Assembly: GCF_017358165.1 (NCBI RefSeq)
Contig: NZ_CP071446.1
Coordinates: 806,001 to 870,000 of the forward strand
Origin: Thermosipho ferrireducens
Lineage (GTDB): Bacteria > Thermotogota > Thermotogae > Thermotogales > Fervidobacteriaceae
Reading direction: 5' to 3'
Length of the DNA stretch: 64,000 bases
Shown here: positions 28,239 to 39,598 of the stretch, in pieces
Position numbering within the stretch: the first letter of the stretch is position 1
Layout: the number at the start of each line of letters is the position of its first letter
The notes under the pieces: generated by a model
The model's input: only the letters and a program-made list of their open reading frames with translations
What the model was told of the DNA's origin: nothing
The model's database searches: none
Made by a program: the position numbers and the translations under genes

Positions 28239-28769
28239 ATGGTAGACATTGCACAGAAAATAAGACAGAGTGGCGAAGAATTTGAAGAACGAATAGTTGA
28301 AATAAGAAGAACAACGAAAGTTACAAAAGGTGGAAAAAATCTTTCTTTTAGAGTATTGGCAGTTGTTGGAAATAGAAATGGAAAAGTTGGTGTCGGTGTT
28401 GGAAAAGCGCGTGAAGTACCTGATGCGATAAGAAAGGCGTTGTCTAACGCAAGGAGAAATGTTTTTGAGGTACCAATATATAATGGTACGATACCTCATG
28501 AAATTTTAGGGCGTCAGGATGCAGCAAAAGTTCTTTTAAAACCTGCAGCACCAGGTACTGGTATAATATCAAATGGAACTGTACGTGCGGTTGTGGAACT
28601 TGCTGGTATTCATAATATACTTACAAAGACCAGTGGTTCAACAAATCCAGTAGTCCTTGCTCAGGCAACGGTTAATGGGTTGAAGAACCTCCTTTCAGTG
28701 GAGAAAGTAGCTCAGCTTAGAGATATAACACCCCAGGAAGTAATTTATGGTGTGAAGAAGGAGGGTTAA
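28239..28769 (+). CDS. rpsE: 30S ribosomal protein S5
   Basis: S5 forms part of the mRNA entry tunnel. The 176-residue protein has the [30 protein letters not shown] double-stranded RNA-binding domain, [21 protein letters not shown] and a standard C-terminal domain. The ATG at 28239 is 8 bases from GAGGGAGG. An in-frame start at 28221 inside rplR is rejected. Confidence 0.98.
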   Translation: MVDIAQKIRQSGEEFEERIVEIRRTTKVTKGGKNLSFRVLAVVGNRNGKVGVGVGKAREVPDAIRKALSNARRNVFEVPIYNGTIPHEILGRQDAAKVLLKPAAPGTGIISNGTVRAVVELAGIHNILTKTSGSTNPVVLAQATVNGLKNLLSVEKVAQLRDITPQEVIYGVKKEG

Positions 28770-28772
28770 GGA

Positions 28773-28958
28773 ATGAAGAAATTAAAAATAACATTGATAA
28801 AAAGTCCAATAGGTTATAAATATGATCAAAAAGACACAGTAAAGAGATTGGGACTTAGAAAGCTAAATTCAACAGTTATAAAAGATGATGTTCCTCAAAT
28901 CAGAGGTATGATTAGAAAAGTAAGACACCTCGTTAAAGTTGAGGAAATAGATGAGTAA
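28773..28958 (+). CDS. rpmD: 50S ribosomal protein L30
   Basis: This 61-residue protein has the L30 pattern [31 protein letters not shown], with a [20 protein letters not shown] end. It lies between rpsE and rplO, its usual place. Confidence 0.98.
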   Translation: MKKLKITLIKSPIGYKYDQKDTVKRLGLRKLNSTVIKDDVPQIRGMIRKVRHLVKVEEIDE

Positions 28959-28973
28959 AGGAGGTAATTTGTT

Positions 28974-29417
28974 ATGAGAATAGAGGATCTTAAGCCTACT
29001 CCAGGTTCAGTGAAAAAACGAATACGTGTGGGGCGTGGCATAGCTTCTGGAAAAGGAAAAACGTCTGGAAAAGGACACAAGGGTCAGAAATCTCGAGGGG
29101 CAGGCAAGGTTAGAATTTGGTTTGAAGGAGGACAAACACCTCTTCACAGGAGATTACCAAAGTATGGATTTAAGAATTTCAATAAAAAAGTATATACAAT
29201 AGTAAATGTTGAGCAACTTGAAAAGTTATTTGAATCAGGTGAGGAAGTAACACCAGAGAAGCTTATAGAATTGGGTGTTGTGAAAAAATTAAATGATGGT
29301 GTTAAAATTCTTGGTAATGGTGAGATAACAAAACCTCTTACAGTAATTGCTCATGCTTTCAGTTCCAGCGCTAGGAGGAAGATAGAGGCTGTTGGCGGAA
29401 AAGTTGAGGTGATATAA
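28974..29417 (+). CDS. rplO: 50S ribosomal protein L15
   Basis: This 147-residue L15 has the glycine-rich N-terminus [21 protein letters not shown] and [20 protein letters not shown]. It ends in [16 protein letters not shown]. secY starts 2 bases after its stop, so translation is probably coupled. Confidence 0.98.
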   Translation: MRIEDLKPTPGSVKKRIRVGRGIASGKGKTSGKGHKGQKSRGAGKVRIWFEGGQTPLHRRLPKYGFKNFNKKVYTIVNVEQLEKLFESGEEVTPEKLIELGVVKKLNDGVKILGNGEITKPLTVIAHAFSSSARRKIEAVGGKVEVI

Positions 29418-29419
29418 AA

Positions 29420-30706
29420 ATGTGGAAAGCGTTGAAAAATGCTTTAAAGATTCCTGAACTGAGAGATCGTATAGTATTTACGTTATTGATGCTTATAGTA
29501 TTTCGTTTGGGGATTTATATACCGGTACCCGGTATTAATCTGAAGGCGTGGGGGGCCGCCTTTACTCAACTTGGAAGTGGAGCGGCAAGTGGACTTCTTA
29601 GTTTTTACGATGTTTTTACTGGGGGAGCATTTAGAAGATTTTCAATATTTTCAATGAGTGTTACTCCTTACATCAATGCTGCAATAATTCTTCAGTTGCT
29701 TTCATCGGTTATACCAAGTTTAAAAGAAATGTTGAAAGAAGGAGAAGAGGGTCGTAAAAAATTTCAGCGTTATACACGAAACCTTACAGTGATATTAGGC
29801 GCTCTTCAGTCTTTTGTCGTCTCATTTAGTCTTGGAAGAGGTTTTCAAAATGTTTTGACAGTTCCACTCTGGACCTTTACTTTTGTGTCAACAGTTTCTT
29901 TGCTTTCTGGAACAATGTTTCTTTTGTGGATAGGCGATAGAATTACTGAAAAAGGAATAGGAAATGGTATAAGTGTTTTAATATTTGCGGGTATTGTTGC
30001 AAGGTATCCGAGCTATTTTAGACGTGCAGTTCTTGGAGGATTAAATATATTTGAGTGGCTATTCCTTATAGGTGTTATGATTTTAATGGTTGTAGGAATT
30101 ATTTATGTTCAACAGGCAGAAAGAAGGATAACGATTCAATACGCTTCAAGAATGGTCGGCAGAAGAATCTATGGCGGGACATCTACTCATATTCCTATAA
30201 AGGTTAATCACAGTGGTGTTATTCCTATAATTTTTGCCTGGGCTATAGTTTCCATTCCTGTAGGTATAGCTCAATTTACAAATTCAGATACTGCTAAATC
30301 TTTATTTGGAATGTCGAGTCCCCTTATAATAACAATATACGCTATTTTAATCTTCTTCTTTACATACTTTTACAGTGTGGTTGTATTTGATCCAAAAGAT
30401 ATTGCCAGTAATATAAAAAGTTATGGTGGATATATTCCTGGTATAAGGCCTGGAAAACCAACTGAGCAATATATTACAAGAGTACTCAACAGGATAACTT
30501 TTGTTGGGGCTTTATTCCTTGTGACAATATCTTTAATACCTTACGTTATACAGGGAGTTACAGGAGTAAATATCTGGCTTGGTGGAACAAGTGCGTTGAT
30601 AGCTGTTGGTGTGGCCCTTGATGTGGCACAACAGATGGAAGCACACCTTATAATGAGAAATTACGAAGGATTTGTTAAAAAAGGCAAACTTCCTGGAAGG
30701 AGATGA
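29420..30706 (+). CDS. secY: preprotein translocase subunit SecY
   Basis: SecY is the protein-conducting channel of the inner membrane. The 428-residue sequence has ten transmembrane helices. These include FRLGIYIPVPGIN in helix 1, YDVFTGGAFRRFSIFSMSVTPYINAAIILQLL around helix 2, and the cytosolic IYGGTSTHIPIKVNHSGVIPIIFA loop. It lies at the end of the spc group, followed 4 bases later by adk. Confidence 0.99.
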   Translation: MWKALKNALKIPELRDRIVFTLLMLIVFRLGIYIPVPGINLKAWGAAFTQLGSGAASGLLSFYDVFTGGAFRRFSIFSMSVTPYINAAIILQLLSSVIPSLKEMLKEGEEGRKKFQRYTRNLTVILGALQSFVVSFSLGRGFQNVLTVPLWTFTFVSTVSLLSGTMFLLWIGDRITEKGIGNGISVLIFAGIVARYPSYFRRAVLGGLNIFEWLFLIGVMILMVVGIIYVQQAERRITIQYASRMVGRRIYGGTSTHIPIKVNHSGVIPIIFAWAIVSIPVGIAQFTNSDTAKSLFGMSSPLIITIYAILIFFFTYFYSVVVFDPKDIASNIKSYGGYIPGIRPGKPTEQYITRVLNRITFVGALFLVTISLIPYVIQGVTGVNIWLGGTSALIAVGVALDVAQQMEAHLIMRNYEGFVKKGKLPGRR

Positions 30707-30710
30707 GGCT

Positions 30711-31355
30711 ATGAATATAGTGTTTCTCGGGCCTCCAGGAGCAGGAAAAGGGACCTACGCTAAAAAGTTAGTAGAACTTCTCGGAATCCCTCATATATCC
30801 ACAGGAGATATGTTTAGAGAGGCAATATCTTCCGGGAGTGAACTGGGGAAAAAGGTAGAAGAAATAGTAAATAAGGGTGAATTGGTCCCTGATGATTTAA
30901 CAAATGCGATAGTAAAGGACAGGCTTTCAAAAGCAGATTGCAGAAAAGGGTTTATTCTGGATGGTTTTCCACGAACGTTAGCGCAGGCGAAAGCACTTGA
31001 TGAAATATTAAAGAGTTTGAATAAATCAATTGAATATGCCATGTATTTTGAAGTTAGTGAAAATGTAGTAGTAGAAAGAATCAGCAATAGAAGAATATGT
31101 TCTAAATGTGGAAAAATATATAATTTAATAACATTACCTCCAAAACGAAAAGATTTTTGTGATGAATGCGGGGGAAAACTTTATCAGAGAGATGACGATA
31201 AAGAAGATGTAGTAAGAAGACGATATAAAATTTATATGGAGAACACAGCCCCTGTAATTGAATTTTATCGTAATCAAAACAAACTTTTTACAATAAATGG
31301 TGCTGAAGGTGTTGAAGTGGTAATAAAAGAAGTATTAAATATTATCAGAAGGTGA
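30711..31355 (+). CDS. adk: adenylate kinase (zinc-lid type)
   Basis: Adenylate kinase interconverts AMP, ADP and ATP. The 214-residue protein has the P-loop GPPGAGKGTYAKK at residues 7-19, the AMP-binding ISTGDMFREAI, and FILDGFPRTLAQA. The LID has four cysteines (CSKCGK and CDECGG), indicating a structural zinc as in Gram-positive and thermophilic enzymes. The ATG at 30711 follows AAGGAGATGAGG. Upstream in-frame codons lie within secY. Confidence 0.98.
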   Translation: MNIVFLGPPGAGKGTYAKKLVELLGIPHISTGDMFREAISSGSELGKKVEEIVNKGELVPDDLTNAIVKDRLSKADCRKGFILDGFPRTLAQAKALDEILKSLNKSIEYAMYFEVSENVVVERISNRRICSKCGKIYNLITLPPKRKDFCDECGGKLYQRDDDKEDVVRRRYKIYMENTAPVIEFYRNQNKLFTINGAEGVEVVIKEVLNIIRR

Positions 31356-31359
31356 AGCA

Positions 31360-32118
31360 ATGATTTTTCTAAAGAGCAAAGATCAAATTGAGAAAATGAA
31401 AGTGGCATGCCAGGCAGTGGCAGCTATACTTGAAGAAGCAGAGAAATACGTAGTTGAAGGAGCGTCTGCCTGGGATCTTGAAATAGTTGCTGATAAGATT
31501 CTTAAAGAATATAGATGTAAACCAGCTTTTAAGGGATACTCCGGGTATCCGTATATTACTACTGTCTCTGTAAATGATGAAGTTATTCATGGATTTCCAT
31601 TGAAGAAAAAGGTATTTAAAAATGGCGATATTGTTTCTCTTGATGTTGGAGCGATTTATGATGGTTATTATGGTGACGGGGCTTTTACTTATGTAGTAGG
31701 TGGAACAACAGATCAGATAGGTATGAAATTAGTAGAAGTAACAAAAAAATCTCTTGAAAGAGTTATTTCCAGAATCCGTGGTGGAATAAGATTAGGGGAC
31801 ATTTCACATGAAATACAATCTTTTGTTGAGTCAAATGGATTTAATGTTGTTAGAGATTTTGTTGGGCATGGAGTTGGAAGTAAATTACACGAAGATCCGC
31901 AAATACCTAATTATGGAAAAAAAGGTACGGGTCCCATAATAAAACCTGGAATGACGTTTGCAATAGAACCAATGGTTACAGAAGGCGGCTGGCACGTAGT
32001 TATCCTGGATGATGGTTGGACTGTGGTAACCAGAGATGGTAAAAGAGCGGCACATTTTGAACATACTGTTCTCGTAACCGAGGATGGCGCAGAAGTTTTA
32101 ACCCGTTTTAAGGGGTGA
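31360..32118 (+). CDS. map: type I methionine aminopeptidase
   Basis: This enzyme removes N-terminal methionine from new proteins. The 252-residue protein has the metal ligands of the pita-bread fold: Asp in [16 protein letters not shown], His in [10 protein letters not shown], Glu in [11 protein letters not shown] and Glu in [11 protein letters not shown]. It starts 4 bases after adk and overlaps infA. Confidence 0.98.
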   Translation: MIFLKSKDQIEKMKVACQAVAAILEEAEKYVVEGASAWDLEIVADKILKEYRCKPAFKGYSGYPYITTVSVNDEVIHGFPLKKKVFKNGDIVSLDVGAIYDGYYGDGAFTYVVGGTTDQIGMKLVEVTKKSLERVISRIRGGIRLGDISHEIQSFVESNGFNVVRDFVGHGVGSKLHEDPQIPNYGKKGTGPIIKPGMTFAIEPMVTEGGWHVVILDDGWTVVTRDGKRAAHFEHTVLVTEDGAEVLTRFKG

Positions 32119-32123
32119 TACGG

Positions 32124-32354
32124 TTGTCAAATAGGGATGATATTATTAAAATGGAAGGAACGATTGTAGAAGCTTTACCTAACGCTATGTTTAGAGTAGA
32201 ACTTGAAAACGGATACAAAATTTTAGCTCATATAAGCGGTAAAATGCGAAAAAATTTCATAAGATTGGTTCCAGGAGACAAAGTGGTTGTTGAACTTACC
32301 ATTTATGATTTAACTAAAGGAAGAATTATATATCGTAAGAAAGTAGAGAAATAA
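32124..32354 (+). CDS. infA: translation initiation factor IF-1
   Basis: IF-1 occupies the A site during initiation. The 76-residue OB-fold protein has the [25 protein letters not shown] pattern and [25 protein letters not shown] at 32124 gives the usual MSNRDD start and is well spaced from AGGGGTGAT. A GTG at 32115, overlapping the map stop, is the alternative. Confidence 0.95.
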   Translation: MSNRDDIIKMEGTIVEALPNAMFRVELENGYKILAHISGKMRKNFIRLVPGDKVVVELTIYDLTKGRIIYRKKVEK

Positions 32355-32376
32355 TATTGAAAGGAGAGTGTTATAC

Positions 32377-32493
32377 ATGAAGGTTCAATCCTCTGTAAAG
32401 AAAAGATGCGAGCACTGTAAGATAATAAAGCGAAAAGGTAAAGTATATGTTATTTGCAAGGTTAATCCCAAGCATAATCAGAAGCAAGGTTAA
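32377..32493 (+). CDS. rpmJ: 50S ribosomal protein L36
   Basis: This 38-residue protein reads [15 protein letters not shown], continues with a [19 protein letters not shown] tail and ends in TAA. The cysteines in CEHC and VICK and the histidine in NPKHNQ make it the zinc-binding C+ form of L36. It follows GAAAGGAGAG and stands between infA and rpsM, the standard place. Confidence 0.97.
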   Translation: MKVQSSVKKRCEHCKIIKRKGKVYVICKVNPKHNQKQG

Positions 32494-32505
32494 GGAGGGA
32501 GATAA

Positions 32506-32874
32506 ATGGCTCGTATCGTTGGTGTAGAAATTCCTAATGATAAAAAAGTAGAAATAGCTCTTACATATATTTATGGAATAGGCAAAACAAGGGCAAAGCA
32601 AATTTGCGAAAATGCAAATATAGATCCAAATAAACGTGTAAGAGAATTAAATGAAGATGAAATAAGCAGAATAGCAAGTTTTATACAACAAAACTATAAG
32701 GTAGAAGGTGAACTTCGATCAGAAGTAATGAGAAACATTAAGAGGCTTATGGATATAGGTTGTTACAGGGGATTAAGGCACAAATTAGGGCTTCCTGTAA
32801 GAGGACAGAAAACAAAATCAAATGCAAGAACAAGAAAAGGCCCAAGACCAAGTAGAATTAAAAAGAAAAAGTAA
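32506..32874 (+). CDS. rpsM: 30S ribosomal protein S13
   Basis: S13 bridges the 30S head to the 50S subunit. The 122-residue protein starts [25 protein letters not shown] and ends with the basic [18 protein letters not shown] segment. It begins the alpha group after AAGGAGGGAG. Confidence 0.99.
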   Translation: MARIVGVEIPNDKKVEIALTYIYGIGKTRAKQICENANIDPNKRVRELNEDEISRIASFIQQNYKVEGELRSEVMRNIKRLMDIGCYRGLRHKLGLPVRGQKTKSNARTRKGPRPSRIKKKK

Positions 32875-32889
32875 GGAGGGAAAAATTAA

Positions 32890-33282
32890 ATGGCCAGGAA
32901 AACTCGCAGAAGTGCATCAAAAAGAAAAAAGAAAATAGCTATAGATCACGGAGTTATTCACATAAAGTCCACTTATAATAACACAATAGTGACGTTAACA
33001 GATCCAGATGGAAAAGTGATTATCTGGGGTAGCGGAGGAACAGCAGGATTTGAAGGTACAAGAAAAGGTACACCTTATGCAGCTCAACTTGCAGCAGATA
33101 AAGTTGCAAAGGAAGCGGTAAGACTCGGTATAAAAAAAGTAGATATTCTTGTTAAAGGACCAGGTTCTGGAAGAGAAGCAGCTATAAGAACTTTCCAGGC
33201 AGCCGGTCTTGAAATAGGGATAATAAAGGATGTAACACCTATACCATTTAATGGTTGCAGGCCAAAAAAGAAGAGAGTTTAA
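32890..33282 (+). CDS. rpsK: 30S ribosomal protein S11
   Basis: S11 lies on the platform near the E site. The 130-residue protein has [35 protein letters not shown] and the C-terminal signature [16 protein letters not shown]. The start follows AAGGAGGGA. Confidence 0.99.
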   Translation: MARKTRRSASKRKKKIAIDHGVIHIKSTYNNTIVTLTDPDGKVIIWGSGGTAGFEGTRKGTPYAAQLAADKVAKEAVRLGIKKVDILVKGPGSGREAAIRTFQAAGLEIGIIKDVTPIPFNGCRPKKKRV

Positions 33283-33295
33283 AGGAGGGAAATAA

Positions 33296-33925
33296 ATGGC
33301 AAGATATACAGGTCCACAATGTAAACTTTGCAGACGCGAAGGAATGAAGTTGTACCTGAAAGGCGAACGATGTTTTACTGATAAATGTGCTTTTGATAAA
33401 AGGCCTTACGCTCCAGGAGATCATGGAAGAGCAAGAAACAAGTTAACTCAGTATGGAATTCAGCTCAGGGCAAAACAAACAATGAAGAGAATATACGGTG
33501 TGCTGGAAAAACAATTTAGAAGATATTATGAAAAAGCTGCAAGGCAATCAGGGGATACACGTGAAAATCTTGTACTTCAAGTGGAAAGAAGACTCGATAA
33601 TGTAGTTTATAGACTTGGCTTTGCAGTTAATAGAAATACTGCTCGACAATTAGTTAACCACGGTCATGTGCTTGTTAACGGTAAAAAGGTGAGCATACCT
33701 TCTTACCAGGTAAGACCCGGAGACGTCATAGAAGTTAAAGAAGCGAGTAGAAATATAGAACCAGTTAAACAGGCCATTGAGCTTAATAAAGATAAAAATA
33801 GAATGCCATGGCTTTCTGCTGATTATGAGAATTATAAAGGGGTTTATGAAAGACATCCAAAATTGGAAGAAGTTATCGACTTGCCAGTTGATGTACAGGC
33901 AATTATCGAATTGTACTCGAGGTGA
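33296..33925 (+). CDS. rpsD: 30S ribosomal protein S4
   Basis: S4 is a primary 16S rRNA binder. The 209-residue protein has a zinc-type N-terminus with CKLCRREG and a further CxxxxC pair (CFTDKC). An S4 RNA-binding domain with [31 protein letters not shown] follows. The stop overlaps the rpoA start region. Confidence 0.99.
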   Translation: MARYTGPQCKLCRREGMKLYLKGERCFTDKCAFDKRPYAPGDHGRARNKLTQYGIQLRAKQTMKRIYGVLEKQFRRYYEKAARQSGDTRENLVLQVERRLDNVVYRLGFAVNRNTARQLVNHGHVLVNGKKVSIPSYQVRPGDVIEVKEASRNIEPVKQAIELNKDKNRMPWLSADYENYKGVYERHPKLEEVIDLPVDVQAIIELYSR

Positions 33926-33930
33926 TGTAT

Positions 33931-34914
33931 ATGGAATTTGTTATGCCAAAAAAAATGAAACTCGAAGAGATGTCAGAAGGGGAAGAGCATTACTATGCGA
34001 AGTTTATACTGTCTCCTCTTGAGAAGGGATACGCTACAACGATAGGTAATACTTTAAGAAGAGTGTTACTTTCTTCAATACCATCTCTTGCAATAACAGA
34101 TGTGAGATTTGTTCGACCAGAGAAGTATCATGAATTTGATACATTAGAAGGTGTAAAGGAAGATATAATCGAAATATTGCTCAATCTGAAAAAAGTGCAA
34201 TTGAGAATGGAAACATACGTTGAAGAACCTGTTAAAATGAAGATTCAAAAAGCTGGAGCAGGAGAAATACTTGCAAAAGATATAGAAGTTCCTGCGGGGG
34301 TTACAATAACAAATCCCAATCTTCATATAGCTACTCTTAATGAAGATGCTGACATTGAAATAGAGATATACGCAACAGTTGGAAAGGGGTTTGTCCCTGC
34401 AGCTGAAAGGGTTGAACGTCCCGAAATTGGCTGGATAGTATTAGATGGAGTTTATAATCCTGTTTTGAAAGTTAACTGGAGAATGGAAAATGTTCGTGTT
34501 GGAAAGAAAACAGACTATGACAAACTTATTCTTGAGGTATGGACCAAGAAAAGTATAAGACCTATTGAGGCAATGAAACAAGCGGTAAGAATAATAATAG
34601 ACCATTTCAGTGTTGTAGAAGAAAGTCTGGGAGATATTGAAGAAGTTCCTATTTCTTTAGAGGTTTCAAAAGAAGATACAGAAGAAGTAGTTTTTGAAAA
34701 TGATGTTTTGCAGAGGAAAATTGAAGAACTTGATCTTTCAGTAAGGGCTTTGAATTGTTTGAAACGAGACAGAATAGAAACAATAGGTGATTTACTTGAA
34801 AGAGGAGAAGAAGAGCTTTTGAAAATTAAGAATTTTGGATCAAAGTCCCTTGATGAAGTAAAAGAAAAACTTATGGAAAAATTTGGTCTCACATTTGGAA
34901 AGGGGGACAAATAA
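33931..34914 (+). CDS. rpoA: RNA polymerase alpha subunit
   Basis: Alpha assembles RNA polymerase and contacts upstream promoter DNA. The 327-residue protein has the N-terminal dimerisation domain ([25 protein letters not shown]) and a C-terminal HhH domain from about residue 250 ([35 protein letters not shown]). The ATG at 33931 is 7 bases from GAGGTG. Start codons at 33922 and 33925 overlap the rpsD stop and are less well spaced. Confidence 0.98.
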   Translation: MEFVMPKKMKLEEMSEGEEHYYAKFILSPLEKGYATTIGNTLRRVLLSSIPSLAITDVRFVRPEKYHEFDTLEGVKEDIIEILLNLKKVQLRMETYVEEPVKMKIQKAGAGEILAKDIEVPAGVTITNPNLHIATLNEDADIEIEIYATVGKGFVPAAERVERPEIGWIVLDGVYNPVLKVNWRMENVRVGKKTDYDKLILEVWTKKSIRPIEAMKQAVRIIIDHFSVVEESLGDIEEVPISLEVSKEDTEEVVFENDVLQRKIEELDLSVRALNCLKRDRIETIGDLLERGEEELLKIKNFGSKSLDEVKEKLMEKFGLTFGKGDK

Positions 34915-35298
34915 ATGAGGCATCGTGTAAAAAAACACAGAATAGGTAGATACGGAAGTCACAGGAGAGCTACTTTGAGAAATCTTGCAAGAGAAATAAT
35001 TAAGCATGGGAGTATTCTTACAACTACAGCAAAAGCTAAAGCAGTTCAGTCATTTTTTGAAAAACTTATGACAAAAGCGATAAAAGCGAAAAAGGCTGAT
35101 AAAAAAGAAGTAAGCGTTGCTTTAAGAAGAGAGATATTCAAGGCCATTGGAGATAGAAGACTAGTTAATAAATTGGTGGATGAGATAGCTCCGAAATTTT
35201 TAGAAAGACCGGGAGGATATACTGCGATTTATAAGGTAGGTCCAAGAAGAGGCGATGGAGCAGAAATGTCCCTGATAAAACTTGTCGAAGAGGAATAA
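34915..35298 (+). CDS. rplQ: 50S ribosomal protein L17
   Basis: L17 lies near the tunnel exit. The 127-residue protein starts [28 protein letters not shown] and ends with [27 protein letters not shown], the family pattern. It starts directly after the rpoA stop and is the last gene before a strong terminator. Confidence 0.99.
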   Translation: MRHRVKKHRIGRYGSHRRATLRNLAREIIKHGSILTTTAKAKAVQSFFEKLMTKAIKAKKADKKEVSVALRREIFKAIGDRRLVNKLVDEIAPKFLERPGGYTAIYKVGPRRGDGAEMSLIKLVEEE

Positions 35299-35306
35299 TA
35301 AATTGT

Positions 35307-35328
35307 AAGGGGGGTATCCCCCTTTTTT
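35307..35328 (+). terminator. terminator of the ribosomal protein block
   Basis: AAGGGGG pairs with CCCCCTT across a GTAT loop and runs into six T residues. It lies 8 bases after the rplQ stop and 20 bases before tig, so tig depends on readthrough or on a promoter that was not recognised. Confidence 0.9.
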
Positions 35329-35348
35329 AATCTCAAGGAGGTGCACAG

Positions 35349-36665
35349 ATGGATATTAAGGAGTTAGGCATAGATAAAAATGTTGTGACGAAAGAATATG
35401 TTTTTAGCAAGCAGGAAATAGAAATAGCCGAGAGAAGAGTTACAAATGAATTAAATCAAAAATATACTATAGAAGGATTTAGAAGAGGAAGAGTTCCTAA
35501 ATCAGTTTTTAAAACAAGATTTGGGAAGTCGTTTTATGAAATATTCGTTTTTGAAAAACTTATAGATAATATATACAATTCAGTTAAAGGGGAGAATTTA
35601 CTTCTCGTTCCAGAAATAGCTGAAAGTACAGTAAACGCTGATGAAGCAAAGATTGTAGTTTATTTACACAAAAAACCAGAAATTACAATAGATTATGAGA
35701 AAATAAAAGTGAAAGTTACAAACAAGGAACAGGTACTTGATAATTACGTGGAGTTTAGACTTAAAACATTCCAGGAAGAAAACGCAATATTAGAACCCAA
35801 AGATGGAGAAGCTGATTATGAAGATCTTGTAAAAGTAAAAGTTACTATCTTATCTAACGACACGGGGAAAGAGCTTATCAAAGAAAAGGAAGACGAATAT
35901 GTTTTGTATAAAGATGATGAACGTCCAATAGTAACGAATGTTGTGGGACATAAAAAAGGCGATATTGTAGAATTTGATAGAGAATTCGATGTTTCTGAAG
36001 AAGGGAAAAAATTGAGTTACCATTATAAAATAGAAATTTTAGAAATATACAATCGCAATCTTCCAGAAATTACTGACGAGTTTGTAAAAACGACTCTTTC
36101 TGAAATGCATCTTGAAACAGTGGAAGCTTTAAAAAATAAATTAAGAGAAGAAGGAGAGCAAATTTACGAATCAGAAACCAAACAGTCCATTAGAGAACAG
36201 ATTCTTTCGCTGCTACCTGATGCTACAGAGCTTGATATTTCTGAAAAGACAATAGACTATGCAGTGAGATTAATAGTTGCAAATATGAAGGAAGAAAACA
36301 GCTTTGAAAACTTTGTCAAGAAATATAATAACGAAGAAGAAGCTTTGAAAGAATTAAAAGAATACTATTTGCATGATTTGAAAAAAGAGCTTGCACTTGA
36401 CAAAATAGCAAAAGAAAATGAAATAAAAAAAGAGGTTACAGATGAAGAATTGGATAGTTATGCGGAAATATTAGCTCCTTATTGGGGGATAAGTGTTGAG
36501 AGAGCAAAAGTGCTGGTGAAAGAAAGAGCTGATATTAGAAAAGAAGTTGAAAATACAATATTTGTCGATAAAATCCTCGATGTAATAGCAGAAAAAGTTG
36601 AAAAAGAGGTAGTAGACGTGGATAAGGATAACAAAGAAGGTGAGGAAAATGAAAAAGAACAGTGA
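35349..36665 (+). CDS. tig: trigger factor
   Basis: Trigger factor is the ribosome-bound chaperone that meets nascent chains. The 438-residue protein has the ribosome-binding signature [17 protein letters not shown] near residue 40. A divergent PPIase-like middle domain covers about residues 145-235, followed by a long helical C-terminal arm. The C-terminus is strongly acidic. The start follows AAGGAGGTGC. The gene overlaps clpP by 17 bases, so folding and proteolysis genes are coupled. Confidence 0.95.
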   Translation: MDIKELGIDKNVVTKEYVFSKQEIEIAERRVTNELNQKYTIEGFRRGRVPKSVFKTRFGKSFYEIFVFEKLIDNIYNSVKGENLLLVPEIAESTVNADEAKIVVYLHKKPEITIDYEKIKVKVTNKEQVLDNYVEFRLKTFQEENAILEPKDGEADYEDLVKVKVTILSNDTGKELIKEKEDEYVLYKDDERPIVTNVVGHKKGDIVEFDREFDVSEEGKKLSYHYKIEILEIYNRNLPEITDEFVKTTLSEMHLETVEALKNKLREEGEQIYESETKQSIREQILSLLPDATELDISEKTIDYAVRLIVANMKEENSFENFVKKYNNEEEALKELKEYYLHDLKKELALDKIAKENEIKKEVTDEELDSYAEILAPYWGISVERAKVLVKERADIRKEVENTIFVDKILDVIAEKVEKEVVDVDKDNKEGEENEKEQ

Positions 36666-37263
36666 GTTTTTAGACCAATATGTTCCTATGGTTGTGGAAA
36701 GTACAGGTCGTTATGAGAGAGCTTATGATATATATTCAAGACTTTTAAAAGATAGAATAATATTTCTGGGAAGCGCAATAGATGATCACGTTGCTAATCT
36801 GGTTGTTGCACAACTATTGTTTTTAGAAGCGGAAGATCCCGATAAAGATATTCAGTTGTATATAAACTCTCCAGGAGGATCTGTAAGTGCGGGGCTCGCT
36901 GTTTATGATACAATGCAATATGTAAAATGTGATATTGCAACTATATGTATTGGTCAGGCTGCTTCAATGGGTGCTGTTTTACTTGCAGGTGGTGCAAAAG
37001 GTAAGAGATTTGCACTTCCCAACAGTAGAATAATGATTCATCAACCACTCGGTGGAGCTGAAGGTCCAGCAAAAGATGTTGAAATACTTGCCAAAGAATT
37101 GCTCAGAATAAAAAATAGAATAAATGAGATATTAAGCTATCACACAGGGCAGCCTATCGAAAAAATAGAAAAAGACACGGATCGTGACTTCTTTATGACA
37201 GCAGAGGAAGCCAGAGAATATGGAATAGTAGATAAAGTTATAGTACCTGGCGAAAAAAGGTAA
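36649..37263 (+). CDS. clpP: ATP-dependent Clp protease proteolytic subunit
   Basis: ClpP forms the proteolytic double ring used by ClpX or ClpC. The 204-residue protein has the catalytic Ser in GQAASMGA (Ser106), His in MIHQPLGG (His131) and Asp in DTDRDFF (Asp180), with the usual relative spacing. The ATG at 36649 lies within the end of tig after GAAGGTGAGG. No clpX gene follows. Confidence 0.98.
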   Translation: MKKNSEFLDQYVPMVVESTGRYERAYDIYSRLLKDRIIFLGSAIDDHVANLVVAQLLFLEAEDPDKDIQLYINSPGGSVSAGLAVYDTMQYVKCDIATICIGQAASMGAVLLAGGAKGKRFALPNSRIMIHQPLGGAEGPAKDVEILAKELLRIKNRINEILSYHTGQPIEKIEKDTDRDFFMTAEEAREYGIVDKVIVPGEKR

Positions 37264-37309
37264 TATGTTATAATTAGAGGTGTAAAGTTTTTAAAGGAGG
37301 TATAGAAGG

Positions 37310-38068
37310 ATGTCTGGACATAACAAATGGGCTAATATTAAACACAGAAAAGCGGCCCAGGATGCTAAAAGATCTAAAATATTTACCAAGTTAATAAGAG
37401 AAATAATAGTTGCAGCAAGAGAAGGCGGAGGAGATCCTGAAAGTAACCCGAGGTTAAGGGCTGTAATTGAAAGAGCAAGAGCTGCTAATATGCCAAAAGA
37501 TACTATTGAAAAATCCATAAAAAAAGGAACAGGGGAATTAGAAGGCGTAGATTACCAGGAAATAATATACGAAGCTTATGCACCAGCTGGAGTTGCACTT
37601 TATATTTATGCAATGACAGATAACAAAAATAGAACTGCTCAGGAATTAAGACATCTTTTAAGTAAGCATGGTGGATCGCTTGCGGAAAGTGGGTCAGTTG
37701 CATGGCTTTTCGATAGAAAAGGTGTAATAGAAATACCAAAGGAGAAAATAGCCGATTTTGAAGAGTTTGCTATGCTTGCTATTGATGCAGGAGCGGAAGA
37801 CATTATAGAAGATGATCCTGTACAGGTATTAACCACCCCTGATACTTTAACAAGTGTTAAAGAAACACTTGCCCAGAATGGTTATGAAGGTGAAGCCAAG
37901 ATAACATTTATTCCCAAAAATACTGTACATATAACAGGTTCGGATGCTGAAAAAGTTTTGAAGCTTATAAGTATTCTGGAAGACAATGATGATGTTCAGG
38001 AAGTTTACGCTAATTTTGATATAGATGATGCAGAAATGGAGGAAATAATGGCTAAACTTGAAGGATGA
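37310..38068 (+). CDS. YebC/PmpR-TACO1 family protein
   Basis: This 252-residue cytoplasmic protein begins [31 protein letters not shown], the invariant N-terminus of the YebC family, and has [30 protein letters not shown] and [13 protein letters not shown]. Family members have been described as transcription regulators, and more recently as factors that help ribosomes at proline stretches. The sequence cannot tell which role applies. The start follows AAAGGAGGT. A TATAAT at 37269-37274 upstream may be a minor promoter. Confidence 0.95.
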   Translation: MSGHNKWANIKHRKAAQDAKRSKIFTKLIREIIVAAREGGGDPESNPRLRAVIERARAANMPKDTIEKSIKKGTGELEGVDYQEIIYEAYAPAGVALYIYAMTDNKNRTAQELRHLLSKHGGSLAESGSVAWLFDRKGVIEIPKEKIADFEEFAMLAIDAGAEDIIEDDPVQVLTTPDTLTSVKETLAQNGYEGEAKITFIPKNTVHITGSDAEKVLKLISILEDNDDVQEVYANFDIDDAEMEEIMAKLEG

Positions 38069-38790
38069 GAAGGATATTTCTTTTTCTAACGTTATTAATA
38101 GTAATTTTGTCTTTTTCCAACACATTTTTATTCTGGGTTTCGCCATTTGGTCAAAATTATGGATTCAGTATACGTCAAAACGTTTCTTTCTGGAAAGTTG
38201 ATGCCCTGCTCCTTTATGAAATAGAAGTAGAGTGGAGACAGGGCATTATTCTATTATACCCTGAGAACCCAGAATTATATTTTTCTTTGGACTCAGATTT
38301 GTACATGGTACAATATGGGTACTTTCATAAAAATATACCATTTTCTACTTTTGTAAATCCTTACGAGAAAGGATTAAATTTGCAGTGGGGTTTTACTGGT
38401 TTTTATAATGAGTTTCAATATTTTTCATCTCCATATTTTAGTTTGCTTTTGGGAAATGACTTTTTTAATGTAAGCATGAAATATAACAAAATGTTCTTTT
38501 TTTACGAAGAAAATTCAACAGCTACAGTTTATGGAGCAGGATATGATAGTATTATTTTTTATTTTGATGAATATGGTTTTGAAGTAGCTTTTCATGTGGA
38601 AACTGAGACTATTGGATTGTATTTAGTTCCCTCAAGAGGAGTATTTGGCTTTGTTGTAAATTCAGGTGAAAATTATTTATTTTTAACAAATGAGTTTTTT
38701 GAAACGGTATTGAAATGGGGTGAATTATATGTCTTTGGAAGAGTTCAGAAAAAAAAGGCAATTTTCAAACTTGGGTTCTCAATTTGGTGA
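38065..38790 (+). CDS. exported aromatic-rich protein, unknown function
   Basis: This 241-residue protein starts with a signal-like hydrophobic stretch ([19 protein letters not shown]). The rest is unusually rich in Phe, Tyr and Trp with alternating polar and apolar residues (for example [20 protein letters not shown] and [16 protein letters not shown]). The pattern suggests transmembrane beta strands, perhaps a small outer-membrane (toga) barrel, and the final residues form FKLGFSIW, a typical aromatic C-terminal strand. No family is recognised. Its start overlaps the YebC-family stop by 4 bases, and its last 62 bases overlap cheR, so it sits in an actively translated row. Confidence 0.65.
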   Translation: MRRIFLFLTLLIVILSFSNTFLFWVSPFGQNYGFSIRQNVSFWKVDALLLYEIEVEWRQGIILLYPENPELYFSLDSDLYMVQYGYFHKNIPFSTFVNPYEKGLNLQWGFTGFYNEFQYFSSPYFSLLLGNDFFNVSMKYNKMFFFYEENSTATVYGAGYDSIIFYFDEYGFEVAFHVETETIGLYLVPSRGVFGFVVNSGENYLFLTNEFFETVLKWGELYVFGRVQKKKAIFKLGFSIW

Positions 38791-39583
38791 AATTAAAGAG
38801 TTTCCAGTTGAAGAATTCGAGTGGTTTATTAAGAAAGTGAAAGAAAGTTTTGGACTGGATTTAACTGGTTATAAGCCACACCGGGTCAAGAGAAGAATAG
38901 AGATGTTAATTAGAAAATATAGTCTATCATCGTATAAGGAATATTACGAATTACTTTTAAAAGATAATAAGAAGAAAGAGGAATTTTTTGATAGGTTGAC
39001 AATAAATGTTACAGAATTTTTTAGAAACCCGGAAAAATGGTGGGAATTAAGGGATCGATTTCTTCCCAAATTGTTATCTGAAAGAAAAAATAAGTTTAAA
39101 GCGTGGAGTGCTGGTTGTTCTTCTGGAGAGGAGCCGTATTCTCTTGCTATACTTTTAGAGGAACTTAAAGCCCCCATAGGAGCAAAAGTATTGGCTACTG
39201 ATCTTGATATAGGCGTTTTAAATAAGGCAAGACTTGGAAAATATGAGGAAAGATCACTGGTAAGTACACCGCAATCTTATATAAATAAATATTTCGAATT
39301 ACTTGATTCTGGAAAATTTATGGTTAAACCTTCTGTTAAGGCAAGGGTGAAATTTAAACAACATAATCTTTTGCAGGATCCATTTGAGAAAGATTTTGAC
39401 ATAATAATATGTAGAAATGTGGTTATATATTTTGAACTTCATGCAAAAGAGATTTTGTATAAAAAATTTGCAGAGTCTTTACGTTCGGGAGGGTTATTGT
39501 TTGTAGGTAGCACAGAGAGAATTTTTAATTACAAACAGATAGGACTTACTGTTGTGTCGCCTTTTATTTACCAGAAGTTGTAA
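38729..39583 (+). CDS. cheR: chemotaxis protein methyltransferase CheR
   Basis: CheR methylates glutamates of chemoreceptors using S-adenosylmethionine. The protein of about 284 residues has the N-terminal helical CheR domain ([39 protein letters not shown]). Its SAM-binding domain contains [30 protein letters not shown] and [12 protein letters not shown]. The ATG at 38729 follows GGGGTGA and lies inside the preceding gene. No other chemotaxis genes are next to it. Confidence 0.96.
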   Translation: MSLEEFRKKRQFSNLGSQFGEIKEFPVEEFEWFIKKVKESFGLDLTGYKPHRVKRRIEMLIRKYSLSSYKEYYELLLKDNKKKEEFFDRLTINVTEFFRNPEKWWELRDRFLPKLLSERKNKFKAWSAGCSSGEEPYSLAILLEELKAPIGAKVLATDLDIGVLNKARLGKYEERSLVSTPQSYINKYFELLDSGKFMVKPSVKARVKFKQHNLLQDPFEKDFDIIICRNVVIYFELHAKEILYKKFAESLRSGGLLFVGSTERIFNYKQIGLTVVSPFIYQKL

Positions 39584-39598
39584 GGAAGAGGTGGTTTT

